From Lachnospiraceae bacterium (GTDB lineage: Bacteria; Bacillota; Clostridia; Lachnospirales; Lachnospiraceae), in the NCBI GenBank assembly GCA_910575105.1, contig CAJTDK010000002.1, forward strand, positions 62,001 to 126,000: a stretch of 64,000 bases of DNA. Reading direction: 5' to 3'. Positions 54,763 to 63,394 of this stretch are shown piece after piece. Below the pieces are notes generated by a model. That model saw nothing but the letters and a program-made list of their open reading frames with translations, was not told the origin of the DNA and searched no databases. The translations under genes and the position numbers were made by a program. Each line of letters begins with the position of its first letter. Positions within the stretch are counted from its first letter, which is position 1.

Positions 54763-55563
54763 ATGGAAAAAACTTTTGAGAAACTGCAGATAAAGGACGA
54801 TTTCATGTTTAGTATTATCATGAGGGACCCGAAGTTTTGCAAGCCCTTTTTGGAACTGGTGCTTGGCATAAAAATATCCCGCATTGAATATCCGAAATCG
54901 CAGGAGACAATAGATATTTCCGCAGATGCAAAAAGTGTGCGTCTGGATATTTATGTGGAGGATGGCAAAGGGACTGTGTACAATATTGAAATGCAGACCA
55001 CGGGGAATAGAAACATTCCCAAGCGAACAAGATACTATCAGGGCATGATAGATTTGAATATTTTGGAAAAAGGGCACAATTACAAAGATTTGAAACGCAG
55101 TTTTATTATTTTTGTATGCACCTTTGATTTGTTTGGTGAGGGGAGGCACATCTATACCTTTGAAAACCGCTGCATCCAAAATTTAGAGTTAGGGCTTGGA
55201 GATGATACAACGAAGATTATTTTAAACACTAAGGGCACAATGGATGATGTTGCCCCGGAAATGAAAAAGCTGCTTGATTTTATTGACGGTAAAGAGCCGG
55301 AGGATGACTTTACCAGAGAATTAGATAAAGCGGTACAGTCTGTCAGAAAGAATGAGAAGTGGAGGTTGGATTATATGACTTTGCAGATGCATTATCAGGA
55401 AAAATATGAGCAGGGTATTGAGCAGGGTGTGGAACAGGCAAAAATAGATTCCGCAGTGAGAATGATAGAAGATGGAGGCCTGCCATTGGAAAAAGTCGCG
55501 GTGTATTCCGGGCTTACTTTGGAACAAGTGCTTGAGTTAGAAAAGCGGTTGCAGCTGGCATAA
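54763..55563 (+). CDS. Rpn-family recombination-promoting nuclease/putative transposase
   Basis: A 266-residue PD-(D/E)XK-type nuclease of the Rpn family. The opening DDFMFSIIMRDPKFCKPFLE and the core LDIYVEDGKG ... YNIEMQT show the D...ExQ active site. The C-terminus has a coiled, Glu/Gln-rich tail (YEQGIEQGVEQAKIDS). Such genes are common single genes in clostridial genomes, and act in recombination rather than classical transposition. No flanking inverted repeats are evident. Confidence 0.85.
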   Translation: MEKTFEKLQIKDDFMFSIIMRDPKFCKPFLELVLGIKISRIEYPKSQETIDISADAKSVRLDIYVEDGKGTVYNIEMQTTGNRNIPKRTRYYQGMIDLNILEKGHNYKDLKRSFIIFVCTFDLFGEGRHIYTFENRCIQNLELGLGDDTTKIILNTKGTMDDVAPEMKKLLDFIDGKEPEDDFTRELDKAVQSVRKNEKWRLDYMTLQMHYQEKYEQGIEQGVEQAKIDSAVRMIEDGGLPLEKVAVYSGLTLEQVLELEKRLQLA

Positions 55564-55596
55564 TGGTTACTCTCCAATCATGAATATTAAAACGCA

Positions 55597-55645
55597 AAAT
55601 AGCTGTCCTACAGGTTTTAATCTGTGCAGGACGGCTATTTTTCAG
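55597..55645 (+). terminator. Terminator after the Rpn-like gene
   Basis: Arms 55597-55613 and 55622-55640 (AATAGCTGTCC / GGACGGCTATT) form a long stem followed by TTTTTC. A second, weaker hairpin (GCCATAAC/GTTGTGGC, 55675-55705, then TTTTTT) lies 30 bases on. No gene in 55564-55831. Confidence 0.65.
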
Positions 55646-55831
55646 CTCAAAACAATACAGCTTAATAATGAAATGCCATAACATACAAATCCATACAGTT
55701 GTGGCGTTTTTTATTTACAGTAATATATTTGCAACATAAATATAAATGTGCTGACGCACCGGGAGAAAGTTTGAGAAAACAGTCAAAAGCGGCTGTATTA
55801 CAAAGAGAATATTTACAAAAAGGAGAAAAAC

Positions 55832-56248
55832 ATGAATAAGATTATATTGATTGGAAGACTTACCCGTGACCCTGAAATTCGTTACTCTACGAACGATAAC
55901 AATACAGCGATTGCCCGATATACATTGGCAGTAAACCGTCCGTTTAGGAAAAATGGGGAGCAGCAGGCGGATTTTCTTCCCTGTATCGCATTTGGCAAGA
56001 CCGCAGAGTTTGCTGAAAAATATCTTGCAAAAGGAATGCGCGTGGCCGTAGAGGGACGCATCCAGACTGGCAGCTATACCAACCAGGAAGGGCAGAAAAT
56101 CTATACGACGGACGTTGTGGTGGAACGGCAGGAATTTCTGGAGAAAAGAGCGGATAACGGGCAGCAAAGCCCTGACAATGCCAACAATTACGATGACAGA
56201 TTTATGGATATCCCGGACGGGATTGACGAAGAGCTTCCATTCAATTAA
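55832..56248 (+). CDS. ssb: Single-stranded DNA-binding protein
   Basis: SSB of 138 residues. The OB fold shows MNKIILIGRLTRDPEIRY at the start and GMRVAVEGRIQTGSY in the middle. The acidic end ...IDDELPF-like IDEELPFN is the partner-binding tip. AAAGGAG ahead of the ATG. It is the element's own copy, next to the ClpX-like ATPase. Confidence 0.93.
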   Translation: MNKIILIGRLTRDPEIRYSTNDNNTAIARYTLAVNRPFRKNGEQQADFLPCIAFGKTAEFAEKYLAKGMRVAVEGRIQTGSYTNQEGQKIYTTDVVVERQEFLEKRADNGQQSPDNANNYDDRFMDIPDGIDEELPFN

Positions 56249-56254
56249 CAGATG

Positions 56255-56288
56255 ACGCTTCCCAGCCTGCGGGCGGGAAGCGTTTTTA
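56255..56288 (+). terminator. Terminator of ssb
   Basis: ACGCTTCCC (56255-56263) pairs with GGGAAGCGT (56275-56283), with an inner GCC/GGC pair, then TTTTT. Confidence 0.75.
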
Positions 56289-56316
56289 ACTGCACGGGAA
56301 AAGGAGAGGACTGTAT

Positions 56317-57426
56317 ATGACACACGATATGGCAAAGCAATTCTGGAAAGTATATATAGGAATGGCAGGCAAGAATGGTATGCATGCCAATATGTCTAAC
56401 CCGGTGGATGATTTCAAGGCGAGTGCGCATGCCGGGGAATTTGATAAGCTCACAGATGACCAGTATTACCGGAAGGAAGCGGATGCAGAAGAGCTTTCTT
56501 CGTTCTGGCATTACAAGCCTTCGGAAACGGCTGGACAAATCCTGTTAAACGCCCTGGCAAAGACGGATATCTCCGATGTGGAAATTGACGACATTGCCGG
56601 AATTTTGGCGGATGCATCCGTAAGGACTGATTATTACACGGAAGAGCGTGAATGTGATGAAGGAATTATAAATGAAGACCTAGACTTTTCGCCAGTGGAT
56701 GGGCCAACACCGTTTGATGGCGGCGCAGGCTGGACGCCCCACAGCATCTATGATTATCTGGACCAGCACATATACGGGCAGGAAGCGGCTAAGCGGGCGG
56801 CCTCCATGCTTATGTACCACCATTTAAACGGCAACAGCCGAAACATCGTCATGGCAGGAGCAACAGGCTGTGGCAAAACTGAAATATGGCGCACCCTGTC
56901 GAAGAAATTTAACTTTATCCGCATTGTCAACGGGCCGCAGCTTACATGTGACGGTTGGAAAGGGAGTTACCATATAAAAGATATTTTCACAGGAGAAACA
57001 AAAGAAACAGCGGAATGCCTGGTTATCGTCATTGACGAAGCGGACAAGCTGTTTGAGCCGTCCATTGGCTCCGGTGGCACAGACTTTGGGCAGAAGATAC
57101 AGAACGAGCTTTTGAAAATCATGGACGGGGACACGCTGGCTTTTGTGGATGAAAGCGACCGGAACAAAAAAATCACCGTTGACTGCTCCGGCATATCCAT
57201 TGTATTGTGCGGCAGCTTTGAGCGTATGCTTCAGGAAAGGACGGAAGCCTCCGGGAGCATCGGCTTTTGCCAGCCGGAACGGGAAGAAAGCCGGATTGCC
57301 GAATGCAGTGAAGAAGATTTGATTCAGTACGGCAATGTGCGTCGGGAAATTGCGGGGCGCATAAACCAGATAGTTGCCCTTAATACACTGGGTGCGGAAG
57401 ATTTTGAAGCCATCATACAGTCATGA
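56317..57426 (+). pseudogene. ClpX-like AAA+ ATPase, 3' end lost
   Basis: A 369-residue AAA+ protein. YDYLDQHIYGQEAAKRAASM is the ClpX-type opening; Walker A is AGATGCGKTE (about 190) and Walker B VIVIDEAD (about 240). It stops at EDFEAIIQS, where ClpX-type proteins normally have a further ~80-100 residues (C-terminal small domain). The break coincides with the end of the facing gene, so a rearrangement cut both. AAAGGAGAGG ahead of the ATG. Confidence 0.78.
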
Positions 57427-57823
57427 ACTCATTGTATTCCCGTGTTGTTAACTTGTAATTGTATTGACGAGCCAGTGTTCTGAATACTTCGTCTGACGTT
57501 ACATAGATACCTTCATCTGGTCCATCACTTTGATAGATGGCTAAAAGGTCATACGTAGTGTCAGCGTTCGTCCCTGCTGTCTCAATCCGGTACACAGGAT
57601 ATAAATAGGAAACAATCTTTGCGATTTGTTGAAATTCTAATGTCTGGGGGCATTTGAATTTATTTCCTTTTTCACGAGTACCGTTTTCCAATGCCAGTTC
57701 AATCTGAATGTTGTCTAACAGTTCTGCTTCGATTACAGATGGTTCTGGCGGGTTCGCAGGGTCAAGCGATGCGAGGTAATTATCAGTTGTGACACGTAAC
57801 ACGTCATTTAATGTATGTTGCAT
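57413..57823 (-). pseudogene. Unknown gene, truncated at its 3' end
   Basis: A 136-residue reading frame from ATG 57823 (GAAAGGA ahead) starting MQHTLNDVLRVTTDNYLASL. It ends EYNEFMTV exactly where the facing ClpX-like gene is cut. It has no membrane segment. It may be the N-terminal part of a phage/plasmid-type replication protein, but I do not recognise it with certainty. Confidence 0.45.
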
Positions 57824-57839
57824 ATGTAAATAATCCTTT

Positions 57840-58103
57840 CTAATTTTTGAAATGTTTATCCCATTCCCTGGCGTCTGTATCAGGGAAAAGGCTGTCAAGC
57901 TCTTTCTGCTCGAACAAGTTGCTGGCATTTTCCTTTGCCAGATGATGCATGCCAAGCTCCAGACCATGCTTTATAATCTCCCTTGCCCGGCTTTCATCCA
58001 CGGTCCAACTATGCTGTCCGGCAGCCGCATCGCCAAATCCCATACACCCCATACAAATGCGGGACACTTTCAAATCCGATTTTCCTAAATTTGTATACTT
58101 CAT
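57840..58103 (-). pseudogene. Aldo/keto reductase remnant
   Basis: The first ~50 residues (MKYTNLGKSDLKVSRICMGC) are the start of an aldo/keto reductase. They join directly to HHLAKENASNLFEQKELDSL and a short end. The catalytic Asp-Tyr-Lys-His part is missing, so it is a deletion remnant. It follows the Fe-S reductase gene by 13 bases on the same strand. Confidence 0.65.
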
Positions 58104-58116
58104 TATTTTCCTTTCC

Positions 58117-59229
58117 TCAACAGTTAAAATAACCTGCAATTTCCTGCATCCTTGCCATTTGGTTCACATGGAACGGACACCGGCTGTCACAATGCCCGCA
58201 GCGGACACAGGATTCTGCTTTCACGGTCAAGTTTTCATAATGGTTCCTTGCAAGTTCATCACCTGACCTGGCAAGGTCATAATACTTATTGATCAGCCCC
58301 ACATCCAGACCTGCCGGACAGGGCTGACAATGGTTACAGTAAACACACTTTCCCATGGCTCTCTGGGGTGCAAAGGAACCAAGGACAGAATAATCCTTTT
58401 CTTCCGGCGCAGCGTTACAGAAGCCAAGAACCCTTCTCAGGTCTGCCATATTACGGACACCGGGAAGTACCGTCAAAACACCCGGCTTATCCAGGGCATA
58501 CTGGATACACTGATATTCCGTCAATGCCCTGCCAAAAGGAGATGTCTTTGCATCCAATAACTGACCACCGCTGAAAGCCTTCATAACAGAAATACCCACT
58601 CCTTCCATTTCACAGCGGCGGTACAATTCCATACGTTCAGCCACGCTTCCTATTGCATAGCTGTCTGTCTCATAATCCGCTGCGTCGGCATAATCATAAG
58701 CGGGATTGACGCTGAACATCAGCATATCCAAAATTCCCATATCCAGCACTTTACTTACAAGCTCCGGCGTATGGGAAGAAAGACCGATATGCCGTACCAC
58801 GCCTTTCTCTTTCAGTTCCTCTATATAACGGATAATCCCGGCTTTCTCTATGCTTCGCAGATCCGCAGGCTCATCAATACAATGTATAAATCCGAAATCA
58901 ATATAATCTGTCTGCAGCGCCTTCATCTGCCAGTCAACAGAACGCTTGACAGTATCCAGATTTGTTGTCCATCCATAAGCTCCTGTTTCATAGTTCGCAC
59001 CAAAATGAATCTGAAAATATACCTTATCCCGCCCGCCCTTTATCGCTCGCCCATAGGCCGCAAAAGGCTTTGATTCCGACGATGCCATATCAAAAAAATT
59101 AATGCCGTTCTCAATAGCTACATCCATGATTTCCTCAATTTCCTTTTCATTTGAAGCCTGAATAGAACTGGTGCCAATCCCCAAAACACTGATCTGCTCC
59201 GCACCTTTCGGCAATTTACGGTATTGCAT
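58117..59229 (-). CDS. Aldo/keto reductase with two [4Fe-4S]-type cysteine motifs
   Basis: A 370-residue protein. The aldo/keto-reductase barrel (residues ~1-290) has GINFFDMASSES and HCIDEPADL; the C-terminus has CVYCNHCQPCP and CVRCGHCDSRCP, two ferredoxin-like clusters. This fused form is common in anaerobes and may pass electrons from ferredoxin to small carbonyls. Start at ATG 59229 with GGAGG 8 bases ahead. Part of the redox operon on the minus strand. Confidence 0.88.
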   Translation of the reverse strand: MQYRKLPKGAEQISVLGIGTSSIQASNEKEIEEIMDVAIENGINFFDMASSESKPFAAYGRAIKGGRDKVYFQIHFGANYETGAYGWTTNLDTVKRSVDWQMKALQTDYIDFGFIHCIDEPADLRSIEKAGIIRYIEELKEKGVVRHIGLSSHTPELVSKVLDMGILDMLMFSVNPAYDYADAADYETDSYAIGSVAERMELYRRCEMEGVGISVMKAFSGGQLLDAKTSPFGRALTEYQCIQYALDKPGVLTVLPGVRNMADLRRVLGFCNAAPEEKDYSVLGSFAPQRAMGKCVYCNHCQPCPAGLDVGLINKYYDLARSGDELARNHYENLTVKAESCVRCGHCDSRCPFHVNQMARMQEIAGYFNC

Positions 59230-59242
59230 GAATTTTTCCTCC

Positions 59243-59977
59243 CTAATATCCGATTTCTTCCAGCCAGTTATTAATCGTTTCCTGACATTCCGGGATGTCA
59301 TCCCGGTACACCCCTAACACATTGGTTTCTATTTTACTGTCTGGCAGTACCGCAGAAATATCCTTCACACTGGATGCCAGTCCACCTGTTCCGTGGGAAC
59401 AGAACAGCACCACCTTTTTTCCACTGAGATCATTTTCCTCCAAAAAGGAAAACACAGCCATCGGCGCGCTGTACCACCAATTCGGATATCCCCAAAATAC
59501 AGTATCATATCCCGCCATGTCCAAGACTTTTTCAACCAGTACCGGTCTTGCATTTTCTGCCTTTTCGTCCGCAGCGCGGTCAAGGCATTCATCATAATCC
59601 GCAGAATATGGTTCTTCCACCCTGATAGAAAATAAATCCCCGCCCGTTTCCTGCTGAATCCATGCTGCCATCTGAGCCACATTCCCAGGTGCCTGCACAC
59701 TGGCTGACGTAATGGCATCAATCCCGGAAGTGTCCGCCGCATTCTCTGCCCATGTAAAGTATGCGATAAGTATTTTATCTGTTTCAGCAGATGATTCTAT
59801 TGCTACAGAAATCCCCTCTTCTGTGACAGGCTTCGTTTCTGTAACGTTTTCCAAAGAGGGCGGCACAGATGGCATAGCAGTATTCTCGGATTCCTGAGAA
59901 CCGCATCCGGCAAGAGAAAGCGACATCACAATCGCCCAAAAACCTGTCATCCATTTTCTCACAGGCTTTCTACCCAT
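59243..59977 (-). CDS. Flavodoxin-domain lipoprotein
   Basis: A 244-residue protein with a signal peptide and lipobox LAGC (about residue 24), so it should sit outside the membrane by a lipid anchor. A Ser/Thr/Glu-rich linker leads to a flavodoxin fold (about 70-244): KILIAYFTWAENA, YDTVFWGYPNWWYSAPMAVF and VVLFCSHGTGG are the FMN loops. It overlaps the next flavodoxin gene by 19 bases. Confidence 0.85.
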   Translation of the reverse strand: MGRKPVRKWMTGFWAIVMSLSLAGCGSQESENTAMPSVPPSLENVTETKPVTEEGISVAIESSAETDKILIAYFTWAENAADTSGIDAITSASVQAPGNVAQMAAWIQQETGGDLFSIRVEEPYSADYDECLDRAADEKAENARPVLVEKVLDMAGYDTVFWGYPNWWYSAPMAVFSFLEENDLSGKKVVLFCSHGTGGLASSVKDISAVLPDSKIETNVLGVYRDDIPECQETINNWLEEIGY

Positions 59978-60435
59978 GCCTTCAGTTCTGCCTGTGCCAC
60001 CACGCCGTTCAGCATTTTTCCTTTCAGTAAAATCGCACCAGGGCAGCTCGGCGCAAGTTTTTCATTTGTACTCCCCATCCCGCTTCCGCCGGAAGTGGCA
60101 AACGGCACAATCGTTTTACCCGAAAAATCATAACTTTCCAAAAATGTGTTGATGATTTTCGGTGCAACATACCACCATATAGGGAAACCGACAAACACCA
60201 CTTCGTACTGATCCATATCTTCCATTTTCCCGGCAATTACAGGGCGGAATGCGGGATCATTCATTTCCACACTGCTGCGGCTTTTCTTATCCATCCAGTC
60301 AAGATCTTCCCTGCTGTAAGGAATCTCTGGCTTAATCTCATACAAGTCTGCGCCTGCCGCCTCTGACAGCTTCCATGCTGCTTTGGCTGTCACACCGCTT
60401 GCTGAAAAATATGCTACTAACATTTTTTTGCTCAT
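59959..60435 (-). CDS. Cytoplasmic flavodoxin
   Basis: Flavodoxin of 158 residues with MLVAYFSASGVTAKAAWKLS, VVFVGFPIWWYVAPKI and TSGGSGMGS FMN contacts. ATG at 60435 is preferred over upstream in-frame starts because GGAGG lies 9 bases ahead. An electron carrier, likely for the same pathway as its lipoprotein neighbour. The upstream dyad 60468-60500 may act as operator or stabiliser. Confidence 0.88.
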   Translation of the reverse strand: MSKKMLVAYFSASGVTAKAAWKLSEAAGADLYEIKPEIPYSREDLDWMDKKSRSSVEMNDPAFRPVIAGKMEDMDQYEVVFVGFPIWWYVAPKIINTFLESYDFSGKTIVPFATSGGSGMGSTNEKLAPSCPGAILLKGKMLNGVVAQAELKAWVESL

Positions 60436-60467
60436 TACAATTACCTCCATAATTTTATGATTCATGA

Positions 60468-60500
60468 CAATAGAATTCTTGTGAAGCATGAATTCTATTG
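60468..60500. repeat. Perfect 11-bp dyad after the MATE gene
   Basis: CAATAGAATTC (60468-60478) and GAATTCTATTG (60490-60500) pair perfectly with an 11-base loop. It overlaps the stop of the MATE gene and precedes the flavodoxin on the minus strand; it has no T tail, so an operator or mRNA stabiliser is more likely than a terminator. Confidence 0.55.
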
Positions 60501-61841
60501 TTTGATCACCTGAAAAGTTTTCCACTTTCCGGTTCTTTCTCTCCAAATAAACAGGACAGCCCTGACCATCCAGTCACACACCATGGCAAGGGCAATCCCG
60601 ATCACACCCATCTGTAGGGTAATCCCCAGCAGATACGACAAAAGCAGACGCACCGCAACCGTAGAAACAACTGACACATACATGGTAAATTTCACGTCCC
60701 CTGCTGCACGAAGTCCGTTGCTGAGCGCCCCGGAAAAAGGATAGAAGGCAGCATTGAACACATTATGGATCAGCACCAGCCAGACTACCAGCCGTTTTGT
60801 TTCCGGCGACAGCGAATAAAAATGCAGAAACACCGGGGTTAGAATAAAGACCAAAAGGTTCCATACCGCCGAAACGAAAAGCGTCAGCTTTGTAAGTTTC
60901 TTAAAGTGATATTCTGCCGCTTCGGTATTTCCGGTTCCCATGCACTGCCCGATCACAGTAATGAACACCGGCCCCATGGCGACACCGGCCAAAGCTGCCA
61001 GCGACCAGATACTTTGTGCCACACCGTTTGCGGCAATCTGATAAGTTCCGAACAATGACACCATACTGCTCAGCGCTACCTTGACAAGCTGGAAGATACC
61101 GTTTTCTATGCCGTTTGGTACAGCCACATTCAGAATGCTTTTCATCAAACTGCCATGCCAGCTAAAAATCCACTTTCCCCTATACACCACCCTGTTCTTT
61201 TCCCGAAAGCAAAGAAAAGTGATGGCCACTGCGGAAAAAACACGGGCAATGAAGGACGGCCATGCAACACCGGCTACCCCGGCTCGAAAAACAAAAACAC
61301 CTATCACATTGCCAATAACATTGATCACATTGGACACTACGGAGAGATACATCGTCACATTTGTTTTTCCAAGACTGCGATAAACAGCCGCCCCTGCATT
61401 GTAAACAGCAAGCGCCGGATAGGAATAGGCTGAAATTCTCATGTATGTCATACATGCCTCCATGACCGGCTGCTCCACTTTTCCAAACAGCAGACACAGC
61501 ATCGCTTCATTCCCAAGCAGGACCGCCGCCCCAAGCAGTACGGAAAAACCAAAAGAGAACATCAAAAGCTGGCTTGCGGACTCTCCCGCAAGGTCTGTAT
61601 CCTGCCTGCCTATATACTGGCTGATCACAACAGCCCCTCCGGAAGCAAGTGCTGTAAACAGGTAAATAAATATGGTATTGAACTGATTGACCAGGGACAC
61701 CCCTGATACCGCTGATTCCCCGGCATAACTGATAACCAGCGTATCCGCAAGCCCTACAAGCATTACCAGAAGCTGCTCTAAAAACAGGGGTACAATCATT
61801 TTTTTTAATTCCTTATTAGAAAACAAATCATTCCCGCCCAT
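60495..61841 (-). CDS. MATE family efflux transporter
   Basis: Integral membrane exporter of 448 residues with about 12 helices. The opening FSNKELKKMIVPLFLEQLLV and SLVNQFNTIFIYLFTALASG fit the MATE family, which exports drugs or metabolites with Na+ or H+. ATG at 61841 with AAGGAAAAG ahead. It lies between the flavodoxins and the SUMF1-flavodoxin gene, so it may export a product of the redox locus. Confidence 0.92.
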   Translation of the reverse strand: MGGNDLFSNKELKKMIVPLFLEQLLVMLVGLADTLVISYAGESAVSGVSLVNQFNTIFIYLFTALASGGAVVISQYIGRQDTDLAGESASQLLMFSFGFSVLLGAAVLLGNEAMLCLLFGKVEQPVMEACMTYMRISAYSYPALAVYNAGAAVYRSLGKTNVTMYLSVVSNVINVIGNVIGVFVFRAGVAGVAWPSFIARVFSAVAITFLCFREKNRVVYRGKWIFSWHGSLMKSILNVAVPNGIENGIFQLVKVALSSMVSLFGTYQIAANGVAQSIWSLAALAGVAMGPVFITVIGQCMGTGNTEAAEYHFKKLTKLTLFVSAVWNLLVFILTPVFLHFYSLSPETKRLVVWLVLIHNVFNAAFYPFSGALSNGLRAAGDVKFTMYVSVVSTVAVRLLLSYLLGITLQMGVIGIALAMVCDWMVRAVLFIWRERTGKWKTFQVIKQ

Positions 61842-61876
61842 TTTGCTTTTCCTTTTTCATAAGAGCCATATGCTGC

Positions 61877-63394
61877 CTATTCTATCATCCCATTTGTCCT
61901 CAGCCATTCTTCCACATCATCTGACAGACCGCTGCCTCCGGAATAATGTACTGACAAAGCCTCACCCATCACTGCCTCCGGAGCCAGCTTTGAAATTGCT
62001 GTCAGGCTCTGACCAAACCGTCCTCCACCGTGGGAACAGAAAGGAATGATTGTTTTCCCTGTAAAATCATATTCTTCCAAAAAAGAAGCAATCGGCATGG
62101 GAATGGATGCCCACCAGTTAGGATAGCCCAGGATGATTATGTCATACTCTTCCATATCCTCCACATGGTTTGCCAGTTCCGGGCGTGCCTGCTCATTCTG
62201 ATCCCTCTGCGCCTCATCCAGTACGGTGTTATAATCGTTGGAATAAGGATTGACAAGTTCTATTTCAAACAGATCCGCCCCTGTCTGGGACTGAATTTCC
62301 TCCGCGATTCCCTTCGTATTACCACCCCATGAGAAAAAAGCAATCAGGACTTTTCCATTACCATCTGCAACATTCTGCATACCTGTACTGGTCACGCTTT
62401 CACTACCGCCTGCAATACCACGGACAAGCCGGATTCCAATGTTAAAGCTGCCTTTATCCTCGGCAAACGTTGCACGGTAAGCACTGCGCATATTCTTAGC
62501 GAAATCATTCCAGCCTCCGCCACGGTATACCCGTAGCGTTCCCGTTTCTGCTCCAATCGGGTCTGTCACCGCATCTGTACCGTAGTCCCCATAATAGTCC
62601 CATACCCATTCGCCCACATTGCCGTGCATATTGTAAAGTCCCCATGCATTAGGGGAAAAGCTGTTCACGGCAACGGTTGTCTGGCGGTACTGTCCCGGTT
62701 TTGTGGTCAGATTCTCCTGCGAGAAATAATTCCCCTCAATCTCATAAGGGTAATGTCCATAATAATTTGCCTCCTCCGCACTGATGGAATTTTCTGTATT
62801 AAAAGGTGTCACAGTACCCGCTCTGCAGGCATATTCCCATTCCGCTTCCGTAGGCAGGCGGTAGCCGTCTGCTCCCCGGTTCCATATGACAGTCTGCCCT
62901 TCTATTGTATAGGCCGGCTCAAAGCCTTCTTTTTCGCTTCGGGCATTGCAGTAACGTATGGCATCCAACCATGTTACATTCTCCATCGGAAGATCACTGC
63001 CCGAAAAGGTGGACGGATTCTCTTCCATGATTTCCTGGTACTCCGCCTGCGTCAGTTCATAAACACTCATGTAAAAGTCACTGACAGTTACTGTATGCTG
63101 CGTTTCATCTTCCGAGCGCCAGTTTTCTGATTCCGGGCTACCCATCTGAAAAGTGCCGCCCGGAATCAGCACAAAATTCTCTGCAATGTTCTCCAATGTT
63201 TTTGTTGTCTCTGTTTCACTATTGTCAGCAATACCTGCCGTTCCAGTATCCTCTGTATTTACCATATTTTCTGTCCCATCTGATGTACTTCCCGTTTGGA
63301 AACTTGTATTCTGTTCCATCTCTGTTTTCCCACACGCACACAGCATAAAGAGCATAGCAGCTGTCAAAACAGCAAATGCACGGATTCTTTTCAT
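61877..63394 (-). CDS. Lipoprotein fusing a SUMF1/formylglycine-type domain to a flavodoxin
   Basis: A 505-residue protein. Signal peptide with lipobox LCAC (about 20). Residues ~70-320 form a SUMF1 domain (IPGGTFQMGSPESENW, RLPTEAEWEYACRAG, MHGNVGEWVWDYYG, RVYRGGGW). Residues ~345-505 are a flavodoxin (VLIAFFSWGGNTKGIAEEIQ, IIILGYPNWWASIPMPIASF). Both would be outside the membrane. It overlaps the cytochrome-like gene by 4 bases (ATGA). AAAGGAGG ahead of the start. Confidence 0.85.
   Translation of the reverse strand: MKRIRAFAVLTAAMLFMLCACGKTEMEQNTSFQTGSTSDGTENMVNTEDTGTAGIADNSETETTKTLENIAENFVLIPGGTFQMGSPESENWRSEDETQHTVTVSDFYMSVYELTQAEYQEIMEENPSTFSGSDLPMENVTWLDAIRYCNARSEKEGFEPAYTIEGQTVIWNRGADGYRLPTEAEWEYACRAGTVTPFNTENSISAEEANYYGHYPYEIEGNYFSQENLTTKPGQYRQTTVAVNSFSPNAWGLYNMHGNVGEWVWDYYGDYGTDAVTDPIGAETGTLRVYRGGGWNDFAKNMRSAYRATFAEDKGSFNIGIRLVRGIAGGSESVTSTGMQNVADGNGKVLIAFFSWGGNTKGIAEEIQSQTGADLFEIELVNPYSNDYNTVLDEAQRDQNEQARPELANHVEDMEEYDIIILGYPNWWASIPMPIASFLEEYDFTGKTIIPFCSHGGGRFGQSLTAISKLAPEAVMGEALSVHYSGGSGLSDDVEEWLRTNGMIE

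Noticed and set aside
54763-55563. Rpn-like gene as an insertion sequence
   Set aside because: No terminal inverted repeats or target duplication found around it.
55715-56335. 206-codon minus-strand frame over ssb
   Set aside because: Antisense to a clear SSB gene, no ribosome site.
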